A stretch of DNA of 64,000 nt from Candidatus Thermofonsia Clade 1 bacterium (GTDB lineage: Bacteria > Chloroflexota > Anaerolineae > Aggregatilineales > UBA2796): positions 310,001 through 374,000 of the forward strand of contig PGTK01000001.1 of assembly GCA_002794705.1 (NCBI GenBank). Direction: 5' to 3'. The position numbers and the translations under genes were made by a program. The notes beneath the pieces are model-generated. The model was not told where the DNA came from. It worked only from the letters and a program-made list of their open reading frames with translations, and did no database searches. Below, piece by piece: positions 28,625-36,895 of this stretch (position 1 is its first letter; every line of letters starts with the position of its first letter).

Positions 28625-28651
28625 AAAAACCGCCACGCTTTTGCGCGGCGG
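28625..28651 (-). terminator. intrinsic terminator before the decarboxylase gene
   Basis: On the minus strand CCGCCGCGC pairs with GCGTGGCGG (9 bp, one G-T) around an AAAA loop, followed by TTTTT. Confidence 0.85.
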
Positions 28652-28804
28652 CGTTGCACATGCATGAGGCAGCCTGAGCGCTAGGCGTGGAGGTGGCTCA
28701 GCTTCGCCGTGCGGCTTGCGCAGGCGGCGTGCTGATGGTGTGTGGTCAGCTGTGACCGTGTTACATGGGCACTCATACAGCCCGTTCAACTAGCCAACGA
28801 TAGT
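28625..28804 (-). ncRNA. attenuator-type leader RNA or small RNA
   Basis: A perfect consensus promoter (28811-28838) is followed by about 180 nt of non-coding sequence and a strong terminator, 70 nt before the decarboxylase gene. Hairpins seen by eye are GGGC/GCCC, GGTCA/TGACC with a 4-nt loop, and CTGAGC/GCTCAG. A 31-codon frame from ATG 28774 to 28679 carries six His codons, four of them within thirteen codons, but has no good ribosome site. The stretch could be a riboswitch, a leader-peptide attenuator or an independent small RNA. I could not match it to a known class. Confidence 0.5.
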
Positions 28805-28810
28805 GCGCGC

Positions 28811-28838
28811 ATTATAGAACGTCCTGCGCGGCTGTCAA
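28811..28838 (-). promoter_or_regulatory. consensus sigma70 promoter
   Basis: TTGACA and TATAAT, both perfect, are separated by 16 bases on the minus strand. It is the best match to consensus in the window and drives the decarboxylase leader. Confidence 0.8.
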
Positions 28839-28921
28839 TCCATTCAGGGGGACGTTGCAAAAATGTTGCTTTGAGCAGGGCGTTTGACCGCTTGGGAGGC
28901 GGATCGGGGCGGGATGAACGC

Positions 28922-28951
28922 GGCGGACGTCACAAATTTATGACATCCGCC
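28922..28951 (-). terminator. hairpin after icd
   Basis: GGCGGACGTCA and TGACATCCGCC form an 11-bp stem with one G-T pair and an 8-nt AT-rich loop, 18 nt after the icd stop. No T-run follows, so termination strength is uncertain. Confidence 0.55.
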
Positions 28952-28968
28952 ACGAAAGGCGGCGCGGG

Positions 28969-30420
28969 CTACTCGCCCTGACCGCGTGTGAAGCCTTCCT
29001 CGCCGTTGAACGTATAGAGGTTCTCAGTCTTGATGAAATCGTAGCCTGCGACAGCCACGCGACCGAGCAAGCTGATGATCTGCTGGTGAGAGATCGGGGT
29101 CTTGTTGGGCGAGAGGAAGCGGCAGCGCCAATGATCCACACAGAAGGTCTCTGGCAAGCCATCTGGATAGACTTTCTGCCCGCGATTGCTGATCATTGAG
29201 AGCGCCAAGCCTTCGTCGCCAAGCGTCTTGAGCGCCTCGCCCAGCTTGTTCGGGTCGCGCTCGCGCCAATGCAGGAAGATATCCACGCCGACTAGCTCCT
29301 TATGCGCAGGCGTGTAGTTCAAGTTCGCCTCAACAGCTTTGGTGACGCCGCTAGCTGCCGAATAGCTGACCGCCTTGAGCTGCTGCGGTCTCTGTCCCAA
29401 GTGTTCTACCACTTTCTGGGCGAACTCGCGGGTGCCGACTTTCTCACGGCTGACGCCTTCCTTGTAAATATCGTAGGTGTGGTAGCCGTTCTCGATAGTG
29501 GCGAGCCATGCATTATGGACACGCTCCGCCACCTCAGGCTGCCCGATGTGCACCATCATCATCACGCCTGCCAGCAGTAAGCCCGAAGGATTCGCCAAAT
29601 TCTGACCGGCACGGCGCGGCGCTGAGCCGTGAATCGCCTCGAACATGGCGGCGTGCGTGCCGATGTTGGCAGAGCCTGCCAAGCCAACTGAGCCTGCGAT
29701 CTGCGCCGCCACATCCGAGAGGATATCGCCGTACAGGTTCGGCAGCACGATCACATCGAATGCCTCAGGCGTATCTGCCATCTTCGCCGCGCCGATATCC
29801 ACGATCCAATGCTCTTTTTCGATGTCAGGGTACTCCGCGCCGATCTCATCAAAGACGCGATGGAACAAGCCGTCGGTCATCTTCATGATGTTATCTTTGG
29901 TGAAGGCAGTGACCTTGCGGCGTCCGTTTTGACGGGCGTACTCAAAGGCATAGCGGATGATTTTCTCGCAGCCGGGGCGCGTGATCAGCTTCAGACATTG
30001 GTAGACTTCATCAGTTTGGCGATGCTCAATGCCGGCGTAGAGGTCTTCCTCGTTTTCGCGCACAATCACGATATCCATGCCGGGATGCTTAGTGCGCACA
30101 AACGGATCGTAGGCGACGCACGGGCGCACATTGGCATACAGACCGAGCGTCTTGCGCGCCGTCACGTTCAGCGATTTGAAGCCGCCGCCCTGTGGCGTGG
30201 TGATCGGCGCTTTGTAAAAGACCCGCGTGCGCCGCAGTGATTCCCACGCGCTCGGCTCAATGCCGGCGGAGTTGCCGCGCAAATAGACCTGCTCACCGAT
30301 CTCAATCGTCTCAATTTCGATGCGTGCGCCCGCCTCCTTCAGGATGAACAGGCAGGCTTCCATGATCTCTGGACCGATGCCGTCGCCATAAGCGACTGTA
30401 ATCGGGACGGGTTGGGACAT
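28969..30420 (-). CDS. icd: NADP-type isocitrate dehydrogenase, long Thermus-like form
   Basis: This 483-residue enzyme oxidises isocitrate to 2-oxoglutarate in the TCA cycle. The N-terminus has the beta-decarboxylating dehydrogenase pattern GDGIGPEI. Substrate residues appear in SLNVTARKTLGLYANVRP and VRENEEDLYAGIEHRQ, and the metal-site segment is NLYGDILSDVAAQIAG. A C-terminal extension of about 140 residues beyond the core matches the long Thermus/alphaproteobacterial form. ATG 30420 has AAAGG upstream. The promoter at 30490-30518 would start the message near 30483, which rules out longer starts. A hairpin lies after the gene. Confidence 0.9.
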   Translation of the reverse strand: MSQPVPITVAYGDGIGPEIMEACLFILKEAGARIEIETIEIGEQVYLRGNSAGIEPSAWESLRRTRVFYKAPITTPQGGGFKSLNVTARKTLGLYANVRPCVAYDPFVRTKHPGMDIVIVRENEEDLYAGIEHRQTDEVYQCLKLITRPGCEKIIRYAFEYARQNGRRKVTAFTKDNIMKMTDGLFHRVFDEIGAEYPDIEKEHWIVDIGAAKMADTPEAFDVIVLPNLYGDILSDVAAQIAGSVGLAGSANIGTHAAMFEAIHGSAPRRAGQNLANPSGLLLAGVMMMVHIGQPEVAERVHNAWLATIENGYHTYDIYKEGVSREKVGTREFAQKVVEHLGQRPQQLKAVSYSAASGVTKAVEANLNYTPAHKELVGVDIFLHWRERDPNKLGEALKTLGDEGLALSMISNRGQKVYPDGLPETFCVDHWRCRFLSPNKTPISHQQIISLLGRVAVAGYDFIKTENLYTFNGEEGFTRGQGE

Positions 30421-30489
30421 ATTGGGTAATACCTTTCTGAGCGCGTGCGAATCGGCACGCTGACCTTTGGATATGTTCACTGCGCTCAA

Positions 30490-30518
30490 ATTCTAGCGAA
30501 TGTGCAAGCGCTGCACAA
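30490..30518 (-). promoter_or_regulatory. sigma70-type promoter of icd
   Basis: TTGTGC and TAGAAT are 17 bases apart on the minus strand, placing transcription start about 63 nt upstream of the icd start codon. Confidence 0.6.
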
Positions 30519-30597
30519 CTATGCGGTACGATGCCTTGATTCACCTCATTCACCTCTAGGGCAGTCCCTCGTGCCTTGATTTTCTAGACCCTACACG

Positions 30598-32733
30598 CTA
30601 AGGCGCCGGGCGACCCGCCAGATCGGTCACGGAAAAGTGATACAGCACGTTACCAGAGGCGACGAAGATGTTATCGCGCTCAGCGTAGATGCTGCTCAGT
30701 GAGCGGAACAGGTTCGGATCGTTCGCACGGAAACGATAGCGGAAGGCGCCTGAGAGCGTGATCTGATAGACCGACTGATCGGCTGAATCGAGCAGGTAAA
30801 TAGAAGGAAGTGGCGAGTCGCCATCAAGATACATGGCGCGCCCGCTCTTCAGACCGTCGGCGGGCATGCCGCTGAGCGCAAAACGCTGCTCAATGCCGCT
30901 GGTGAATTTGCGCAACTGCCCATCCGCGAAAAAAATGTAGACGTTGCCGTTCGGATCAATGCCGAAGTCCACAGCTGTGCTGAGGTCAGGGCGCACCTCG
31001 CCGTTGAAGTACTCCTCAGGCGGATTCGGGTAGCTATTCCCCAACGGACGGTAGCGCCAAATCTGATTCGCCTCAGGATCGAGCAGATACAAGTTACCGC
31101 GCCATGTGGCAAGCGCTATGGGCGCTCCCCATAGATCAGCGCCGGGCAGACGCTGCGCAGTAGCGGGCGCAAAGGTGGGCGAATACGTGATCAAAATGCC
31201 CTGCGTATCAAGCGCCGCTAAAACGTTCGCACGTTGCACTCCGCCCTCCGCTAACCAGAGCATGTCCACTACCTCGCGCACGGAAAAAGCGCCGACTGCT
31301 TGCCCGCGCTGCACCACGGGCTGCGTGTTGCGCGTGATGAGCATGTTCACCTCAGGCGCAAGGGTATCGCGGTAGATGGCGCTGCGATTGGCGTCTAGTG
31401 TATAGACATCAGCGCCGCCGCGCACAATCACACTGACCACTTGCGCACCCTCCCCGAAATTGCGTAAGGGAGTCGGCGTCCGCCGCGTGACCTTGTCAAA
31501 GCGATCCAGAATGCCCTGCGCCTTCAAACGAATGCGATTGAGCGTCGGATCGTTGGTGCGCCCGCTAGTGGTCTCAACATACGCCACGCGCTCTAGGATG
31601 CCCAGCCAGACCGTGCGCGCTAAGCGCTCATCCTGCAGATCAACCAATTCAGCCTGCCTGACCGCTGTCTCAACATCGCGCACCATCTGCTCAAACTGAG
31701 TCAGGTCAAACTGTGAGAGCTGCAGCGCCACCATGACGAAAACGACCAAGATCGGGACTAAAATTGCCAAAATCGCCGCCACCATAGTCGGGATGCGCGG
31801 CGCGTTTTCCTCGCTTGGCTCTGGCAGCAGGCGGCTAAGCGCACGGCGCAGACCCTTTGCAAAGCTGCCGAGCGCGTTGCCTGTAGCAAGTGCCGCCCGC
31901 TGACCGAGTGGCGGCTCAGGCTTGGATGTAGGCTCTGAGGGCGCAGCGGCTTGGGTAGGCGCAGGGGCAGGACTAGGTGGCGGCGCCTCCACACCAGGCG
32001 CAGGGCTTGGAACAGGCTCCGAGACGGGCGTGCTTTTGCGCGGCTTAGGGATCGGCGTGGGATCAGGCGTCTCAGGTGTGGCAAACTGGATGATCAGTGC
32101 CTGCGTATCGCGGTGGGCAAGCGCCTTGAGCGGCTCCAGGATAGCGGTCAATTCGCGTTCGGCAAGGGCGGCGTTCAAGGCAGCACGATCAGCACGGGCA
32201 AGCGCGCCATCACACAAGACCATCAAGTCGCCGGGCGCTACTTCGCAGCGCGAGAGCTTGATCTCAGGTGAGGATGTAGCGCCAAGCGGCAATCCTTCGC
32301 CGATCTGATCGGGATGATAGGCAAAATCGCCGTTTTGGCGCAAAATGCATACGCTCTCAGCTGTGCGCGCCAAGTAAACCTCATTGCCGCGCAGCACAGC
32401 ACAGATCATATTCAGCGTGTAGCGCTGACCCGCCTCTGAAATCTGGCTGTTGACGGCGTGAATCGCCTCGCGCAGCCCACTGGTGACGCCGCCGCTGCTG
32501 CGAAAGTAGACCTCAGCGGCAAGATGAGTCAGCGCCTCGTAGATGTTGGCAGTGGCATGTGTTTTGCCGTGTGGCGTGATCAGCGTGAAGAAGGTATCCG
32601 CCTCGCGCCCGCGCTGCGCTTTGCGCGGCGGTAGCTCCACAAGGGCGCCGGGCGGCGTTGCGCCGACGGCACGCCCGCCCACCACAAACAAGTAGCCGAC
32701 TAACGCCTCGATAGTCTCCAGCATCTCGCTCAT
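30598..32733 (-). CDS. PP2C-like domain, membrane helix and outside propeller
   Basis: This 711-residue protein seems to be a signalling receptor. Residues 1-220 resemble a PPM/PP2C phosphatase (ending in a MVLCDGAL motif like the late PP2C Asp-Gly), but the early DGMGG-type metal motif is absent, so it may be inactive. A Pro-rich linker (225-285) leads to one membrane helix (about 320-342). From there to the C-terminus is a beta-propeller-like region (GADVYTLDANRSAIYRD, GNLYLLDPEANQIWRY, SIYLLDSADQSVYQI). The order suggests cytoplasmic sensing or binding coupled to an outside propeller. Promoter TTGCCT-N18-TATGCT is at 32794-32823. Confidence 0.7.
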   Translation of the reverse strand: MSEMLETIEALVGYLFVVGGRAVGATPPGALVELPPRKAQRGREADTFFTLITPHGKTHATANIYEALTHLAAEVYFRSSGGVTSGLREAIHAVNSQISEAGQRYTLNMICAVLRGNEVYLARTAESVCILRQNGDFAYHPDQIGEGLPLGATSSPEIKLSRCEVAPGDLMVLCDGALARADRAALNAALAERELTAILEPLKALAHRDTQALIIQFATPETPDPTPIPKPRKSTPVSEPVPSPAPGVEAPPPSPAPAPTQAAAPSEPTSKPEPPLGQRAALATGNALGSFAKGLRRALSRLLPEPSEENAPRIPTMVAAILAILVPILVVFVMVALQLSQFDLTQFEQMVRDVETAVRQAELVDLQDERLARTVWLGILERVAYVETTSGRTNDPTLNRIRLKAQGILDRFDKVTRRTPTPLRNFGEGAQVVSVIVRGGADVYTLDANRSAIYRDTLAPEVNMLITRNTQPVVQRGQAVGAFSVREVVDMLWLAEGGVQRANVLAALDTQGILITYSPTFAPATAQRLPGADLWGAPIALATWRGNLYLLDPEANQIWRYRPLGNSYPNPPEEYFNGEVRPDLSTAVDFGIDPNGNVYIFFADGQLRKFTSGIEQRFALSGMPADGLKSGRAMYLDGDSPLPSIYLLDSADQSVYQITLSGAFRYRFRANDPNLFRSLSSIYAERDNIFVASGNVLYHFSVTDLAGRPAP

Positions 32734-32793
32734 ACATCATCTGACCGCTACTCTACCGCCTATGCGATGACCGAAGGTAGGCGGCGTCTCTTA

Positions 32794-32823
32794 AGCATAG
32801 CGAGGAAATAGAGTCAAAGGCAA
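32794..32823 (-). promoter_or_regulatory. promoter-like site for the PP2C-propeller gene
   Basis: TTGCCT and TATGCT are 18 bases apart on the minus strand, about 60 nt before the start codon. Confidence 0.45.
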
Positions 32824-32854
32824 GCAAAGGCGAGTTTGCTTCTATCCGTGAGCA

Positions 32855-33267
32855 TCAAGACCGCATAATTGAGCGCTCGAAGGATTTTCGGGAGCGCAGG
32901 AACTTTGCAAGCCGCTCCAGAGCAACTTCGGCGTCCAGCAGAGTGTGGTGCGCGTAAGCTCCCTCAAGCTGCACTGCGAACGTCCGACGGATGGTACAGG
33001 TGTAGTTGACCAAATAGATGCACTTTTCCAGCTGGCGCGCAATTGCGACCTCACGCTCTACCCACTCTGACCGACCCTCGCCAATGAAAGAGATTGCTAC
33101 AATTGCCCATACTCAGATTATAACTATTTCTACGTCTTGAAGCAAACTATCTGTGCGACTCAAGCTATCATAATTTAGCGATCTAAGACCGTTAGCGTCC
33201 AAAGAAGCGCGCACTCGGTGCATGAGTTCCCGATCGAAGTAGCTATAGCACACGAAACATCAGCCAT
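32855..33267 (-). pseudogene. TIR-domain protein, frameshifted and interrupted
   Basis: Reading the minus strand gives a single TIR domain of about 135 residues in pieces. ATG 33267 (with AAGGA upstream) opens MADV, then a one-base loss shifts the frame to FVCYSYFDRELMHRVRASLD. This runs to ...QDVEIVII, meets an in-frame TGA at about 33115, and resumes in the same frame as IVAISFIGEGRSEWVEREVAIARQLEK (in parts). It ends at 32855. SEWVEREV and the opening YSYFDRE are classic TIR signatures. The stretch is visibly more AT-rich than its neighbours. A perfect TATAAT lies upstream at 33300-33305. TIR domains in bacteria are mostly NAD-degrading immune effectors, so this looks like a decayed defence gene. 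Confidence 0.75.
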
Positions 33268-33299
33268 CTCAGGATTCCTTATCAGAGCTATTTACATAA

Positions 33300-33305
33300 A
33301 TTATA
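33300..33305 (-). promoter_or_regulatory. -10 box of the TIR pseudogene
   Basis: A perfect TATAAT on the minus strand lies 33 nt before the ATG, in an AT-rich stretch. No good -35 was seen. Confidence 0.4.
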
Positions 33306-33362
33306 CAACAAAAGTTCGATTTGAAAAGCAGTCTATAAGCAATGTTTGAGTGTCGTTTGTGC

Positions 33363-33391
33363 TTGCCGTTCGGCGCAAAATGTGGCATAAC
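33363..33391 (+). promoter_or_regulatory. promoter-like site of metG
   Basis: TTGCCG and CATAAC are 17 bases apart. Transcription would start near 33398, 170 nt before the metG start. Confidence 0.5.
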
Positions 33392-33397
33392 TAGCGC

Positions 33398-33525
33398 TAT
33401 GAAGCCATGCGCCACACGAATGCCGACCGATCATAGGCAGTCCGCCCGCACAGCGCCTTGACTCGCTGTGCTGAGATGCTCACGCTGCCCTGCAACCGCT
33501 GATCTTCGGCGGTTGTTATTTTCTT
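33398..33525 (+). ncRNA. metG leader with terminator (attenuator)
   Basis: Between the promoter and metG lies about 128 nt ending in an intrinsic terminator: CAACCGC/GCGGTTG stem (33493-33515), then TTATTTTCTT. An internal 8-bp hairpin GCACAGCG/CGCTGTGC is at 33448-33471. Right at the predicted transcript start, ATG 33400 opens a 20-codon frame (to 33462) with two Met codons. No T-box or SAM riboswitch signature was found. Premature termination controlling metG is the natural reading, but the trigger is unknown. Confidence 0.5.
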
Positions 33526-33567
33526 GAGCGCCGTGGCACCTGCATAAGCTGGAAAGGAATACAGACC

Positions 33568-35385
33568 GTGCCTGAATACATCCACGTCTCAGTGGCTTGG
33601 CCCTACGCCAATGGCGACCTGCACGTCGGGCATATGGCAGGCGCCTACATCCCTGCTGATATCTTTGCGCGCTATCATCGCCTGAAGGGCAACCATGTGC
33701 TGATGGTCAGCGGCTCGGATTCGCACGGCACGCCGATCCTGATCGAGGCGGATAAGCGCGGCATGACGGCGCGTGCGCTCTTTGAGTACTATCACACGCG
33801 CTTTCTGCACACTTTGAAGGCGTGCGGCATCAGCTATGACCTATTCACACATACCGATACCGAAAATCATCATCGGATCGCGCAAGATATCTTCCGCACG
33901 CTCTATGAGCGCGGCTATCTCTACCGCGAAACGCAGCGCCAGCTCTATAGCGAGACCGAAAAGCGCTTCCTGCCCGATCGCTTTGTCGAAGGCACTTGTC
34001 CCAAGTGCGGCTATCCGAATGCGCGCGGCGATCAGTGCGATAGCTGCGGCAGCCTGCTGGACGCGCTAGAGCTGATCAATCCGCGCAGCAAGACCGACGG
34101 CAGCACGCCCGTTGTGCGCGAGACAGAGCATTTTTTCTTCAATCTCGCCGCGTTCATCCCACAATTGACGGCTTACCTCGCTGAGGGCAAAGAGCATTGG
34201 CGCCCGAATGTGTTGACGCTCTCGCGCAACAAAGTGGCAGATTTGGTCGGGCGCCCGATCACCCGCGACATTGACTGGGGCATCCCTGTGCCTGTTGAGG
34301 GCTACGAAGGCAAGTGCATGTACGTCTGGTTTGAGGCGGTCATGGGCTACTTCACAGCCAGCATTGAGTGGGCGCACAACACGGGTCAGGCGGAGGCGTG
34401 GCGCAAGTGGTGGTACAATCCAAGCGCCAAGGGCTTCTATTTCATGGGCAAGGATAACATCGAGTTCCACACCATCATCTGGCCCGCCGAATTGCTCGGA
34501 ATCAACGGACTCTACGCCGCCGAAGGCGACTCGACGCCGATCAACCTGCCCTACGACGTGCCTGCCAACGAATTCATGAACATCGAAGGGCAGAAGTTCA
34601 GCAAGAGCCGCAATTGGGCGGTCTGGATGCCCGACATTCTGACCCGCTACGATCCTGATGCCATTCGCTATGCCATTGCCGCCGCCATGCCCGAAAGCAA
34701 AGACGCCGATTGGAGCTGGGCGGATTTCGTCATGCGCAACAACAACGAACTGGTGGCGGCATGGGGCAACTTAGTCCATCGGATGCTGAGCTTTGCGCGC
34801 AAGCACTTCGAGAACGCCGTGCCGCAGCCCGCTGCCTTCACTGAGGATGATCGGGCGATCCTTGCGCTCTCAGAGTCGGCGTTTGAGCGCGTCGGCAGCC
34901 TGCTTGAGGCGGTCAAGCTGCGCGCCGCGCTCGGCGAGGCTATGGCGCTAGTGCGCGAGGCAAACGCCTACCTTGATCGGCGAGCGCCATGGAAGCGCAT
35001 CAAAGAAGACCGTCAAGACGCGGCGACGGCTGTCTACACAGTCTTGCGCGTGATTGATAACCTGAAAATTCTGCTGGCGCCGTTCCTGCCCTTCAGCGCA
35101 CAGCGCCTGCATGAGTACTTGGGCTATGACGGTCAGCTATTCGGGACGCTGAGCATCCGCGAATACGCCGAATCCGAACGGACTCATGCTGCGCTGGTCT
35201 ATGACGGCGCAAATGCAATTGGTCGCTGGCAGGCGAGCCAACTGCCAGCTGGTCAGGCGCTGCGCGAGCCTGCGCCGCTCTTCAAAAAGCTGGGCGCGAC
35301 TCCCGCTGAGGAGTCGGCGATCATCGAGGCAGAGCGCGCACGACTCGGTCAGCCCTATGAAGAAATGCCCATTGAGTCGTTGTGA
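33568..35385 (+). CDS. metG: methionyl-tRNA synthetase
   Basis: This 605-residue class I synthetase charges tRNA-Met. The HIGH-like motif is DLHVGHMAG near the N-terminus. A zinc knuckle with two CxxC pairs is seen in CPKCGYPNARGDQCDSC. The KMSKS loop is KFSKSRNW, preceded by NEFMNIEGQ. An anticodon-binding helical domain follows to about residue 545. It is a short form without the C-terminal EMAP/dimerisation domain. Start GTG 33568 has GGAAAGGA upstream. The leader carries a terminator, so expression is probably attenuated. Confidence 0.95.
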   Translation: MPEYIHVSVAWPYANGDLHVGHMAGAYIPADIFARYHRLKGNHVLMVSGSDSHGTPILIEADKRGMTARALFEYYHTRFLHTLKACGISYDLFTHTDTENHHRIAQDIFRTLYERGYLYRETQRQLYSETEKRFLPDRFVEGTCPKCGYPNARGDQCDSCGSLLDALELINPRSKTDGSTPVVRETEHFFFNLAAFIPQLTAYLAEGKEHWRPNVLTLSRNKVADLVGRPITRDIDWGIPVPVEGYEGKCMYVWFEAVMGYFTASIEWAHNTGQAEAWRKWWYNPSAKGFYFMGKDNIEFHTIIWPAELLGINGLYAAEGDSTPINLPYDVPANEFMNIEGQKFSKSRNWAVWMPDILTRYDPDAIRYAIAAAMPESKDADWSWADFVMRNNNELVAAWGNLVHRMLSFARKHFENAVPQPAAFTEDDRAILALSESAFERVGSLLEAVKLRAALGEAMALVREANAYLDRRAPWKRIKEDRQDAATAVYTVLRVIDNLKILLAPFLPFSAQRLHEYLGYDGQLFGTLSIREYAESERTHAALVYDGANAIGRWQASQLPAGQALREPAPLFKKLGATPAEESAIIEAERARLGQPYEEMPIESL

Positions 35386-35393
35386 GGGACGCT

Positions 35394-35879
35394 ATGTCGT
35401 TTTTCAATCAATTTTCGTTCATTGTGATGTCTGCCACTGTGCTGATTGTGGCAGGCGCCTTGCTCTGGAGTGCGCGTAAAATACCTGCGGCTTTGCGCAT
35501 CGGCGGCTGGGTTATCCTGCTGATCGCCTTAGTTGTCTTCTGGTTCGCAGCGCGCCCTACCGATACGCCTGAGATCAATGCATTGGCAGATGTTGAGGCG
35601 CGCATAGGCAACGGCACACCTGTAGTCCTAGAGCTTTACTCAGAGTACTGTCTGGGCTGCATGGCGCAAAGCAGCGCTGTAGAGGCGCTTCAACAAGCGC
35701 TAGGCGAGCGCGCTGCAGTGCTGCGCCTGAGCATTCATACAGAGGTCGGTGGGGCGCTATGGGCGCGCTACAAAGGCGAGACCACGCCGACGTTCATCAT
35801 CCTTGATGGCGAAGGGCGCGAAGTGCGCCGTACAAACGCTGTGCCTTCCGTCGCACAAGTTTTGGAGCAATCGCCCTAG
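35394..35879 (+). CDS. membrane-anchored thioredoxin-like protein
   Basis: This 161-residue protein has two N-terminal membrane helices (about residues 6-26 and 38-58), followed by a thioredoxin fold. The redox motif is CLGC, preceded by LELYSEY in place of the usual WA, and the cis-proline loop is TTPTFIIL. It probably reduces or oxidises disulfides on the outside of the membrane. ATG 35394 has GAGGG six bases upstream, just after the metG stop, so the two are likely co-transcribed. It converges with recR, only two bases away. Confidence 0.8.
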   Translation: MSFFNQFSFIVMSATVLIVAGALLWSARKIPAALRIGGWVILLIALVVFWFAARPTDTPEINALADVEARIGNGTPVVLELYSEYCLGCMAQSSAVEALQQALGERAAVLRLSIHTEVGGALWARYKGETTPTFIILDGEGREVRRTNAVPSVAQVLEQSP

Positions 35880-35881
35880 TT

Positions 35882-36490
35882 TTACAGCGCTTGCCGCCCT
35901 TGCAAGGCGCGTGTGAGCGTGGCAGCGTCGGCGTATTCGAGGTCGGCGCCGCTAGGCAGACCGCGTGCAAGGCGGGTCAAGCGCGGGCGCAGATTCGCCG
36001 CCTCAAGTTCGCTCTTGATGTACATGGCGGTTGCGTCGCCTTCCAAGCCGGGATTGGTGCCGAGAATCAGCTCCGTGATGGCGCCTTCCCGCACGCGCTT
36101 GACCAGCTCACGAATTTTCAGCTGCTCCGGTCCGATGCCGTCGCGGGGCGAGATCACGCCGTGCAGCACGTGATAGCGTCCGTTGTAACTGCCCGTGCGC
36201 TCAATTGCCAGCACGTCTAGCGGCTCTTCCACAATCATGACCTGACTGGCGTCGCGCTGCGGATCGGCGCAAATGGCGCACGGCTCTTCCTCTGTGATGT
36301 TGAAACAGATCGGGCAGAGGCGCGTCTTGGCTTTCAGCTCGGCAATGGCTTGTGCCAAATTCTCCACGAATGGAGCAGGCGCACGCAACAGAAAGTAGGT
36401 CAGGCGTGAGGCTGTTTTGTTGCCCACGCCCGGCAATTGCGCAAATGCCTCGATCAGGCGCGTGACGGAGGCAGGGATCGCTTTGCTCAT
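35882..36490 (-). CDS. recR: recombination mediator RecR
   Basis: This 202-residue protein acts with RecO/RecF to load RecA at gaps. It shows the helix-hairpin-helix start (FAQLPGVGNKTASRLTYFLL), a four-cysteine zinc finger (CPIC...CAIC) and a Toprim domain (VEEPLDVLAIERTG, then LHGVISPRDGIGP). The length is standard. It is the last gene of the dnaX-ybaB-recR operon, 13 nt after ybaB, the usual order in bacteria. Confidence 0.95.
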   Translation of the reverse strand: MSKAIPASVTRLIEAFAQLPGVGNKTASRLTYFLLRAPAPFVENLAQAIAELKAKTRLCPICFNITEEEPCAICADPQRDASQVMIVEEPLDVLAIERTGSYNGRYHVLHGVISPRDGIGPEQLKIRELVKRVREGAITELILGTNPGLEGDATAMYIKSELEAANLRPRLTRLARGLPSGADLEYADAATLTRALQGRQAL

Positions 36491-36503
36491 GCGCTAACGC
36501 GGC

Positions 36504-36893
36504 TCAGCCGCCCAACAAGCCGTTCAGACCGCCGCTCAACATCCCGCTCATGCCGCCACTGACTGCCTCCATGCGTTCGGCGGCGCGCTGCTGGCTCTGC
36601 TCAATCGCCTGATTGATGGCGACTACAAGCAAGTCTTGCAGGTCATTTACCCATTCAGGATCGCTCGTATCGAGCAGCTCAGGCTTGATGGTGATGGACT
36701 TCACGCGCTGGTGACCCGTAATCACCACTGTGATCGCGCCGCCGGCTGCTTGCACCTCTAGCGTCTCTTCGGCAAGCGCCTCTTGCGCCTTGACCATATC
36801 CTCTTGCATCTTCTGCAGCTGCTTGAGCATAGCGTTCGGATTAGCGCCCATGCCCGGTCCGCCGAAGCCGCCACTGCCACGTCGTTTTGCCAT
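36504..36893 (-). CDS. ybaB: YbaB/EbfC nucleoid-associated protein
   Basis: This 129-residue DNA-binding protein starts at ATG 36893, only two bases after the dnaX stop (TGATCATG). It begins with a Gly-rich stretch (KRRGSGGFGGPGMG), followed by the coiled QKMQEDMVKAQEALAEETLEV helix (in two parts) and the VVITGHQRVKSITI strand typical of the family. It ends in a Gly/Met-rich tail. Position between dnaX and recR is conserved across bacteria and supports the call. Confidence 0.9.
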   Translation of the reverse strand: MAKRRGSGGFGGPGMGANPNAMLKQLQKMQEDMVKAQEALAEETLEVQAAGGAITVVITGHQRVKSITIKPELLDTSDPEWVNDLQDLLVVAINQAIEQSQQRAAERMEAVSGGMSGMLSGGLNGLLGG

Positions 36894-36895
36894 GA

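Noticed and set aside
28565..28789. A 74-codon frame upstream of the decarboxylase as a gene
   Set aside because: It runs through the terminator stem, starts with TTG without a ribosome site, and its composition is unlike protein-coding neighbours.
28625..28804. 6S or SRP RNA
   Set aside because: The length would fit 6S, but 5' and 3' ends do not form a long closing stem, and the SRP GGAAGG core is absent.
32842..33054. A 70-codon minus-strand frame as a small gene
   Set aside because: It is out of frame with the TIR remnant over the same bases, and the TIR frame has clear family motifs.
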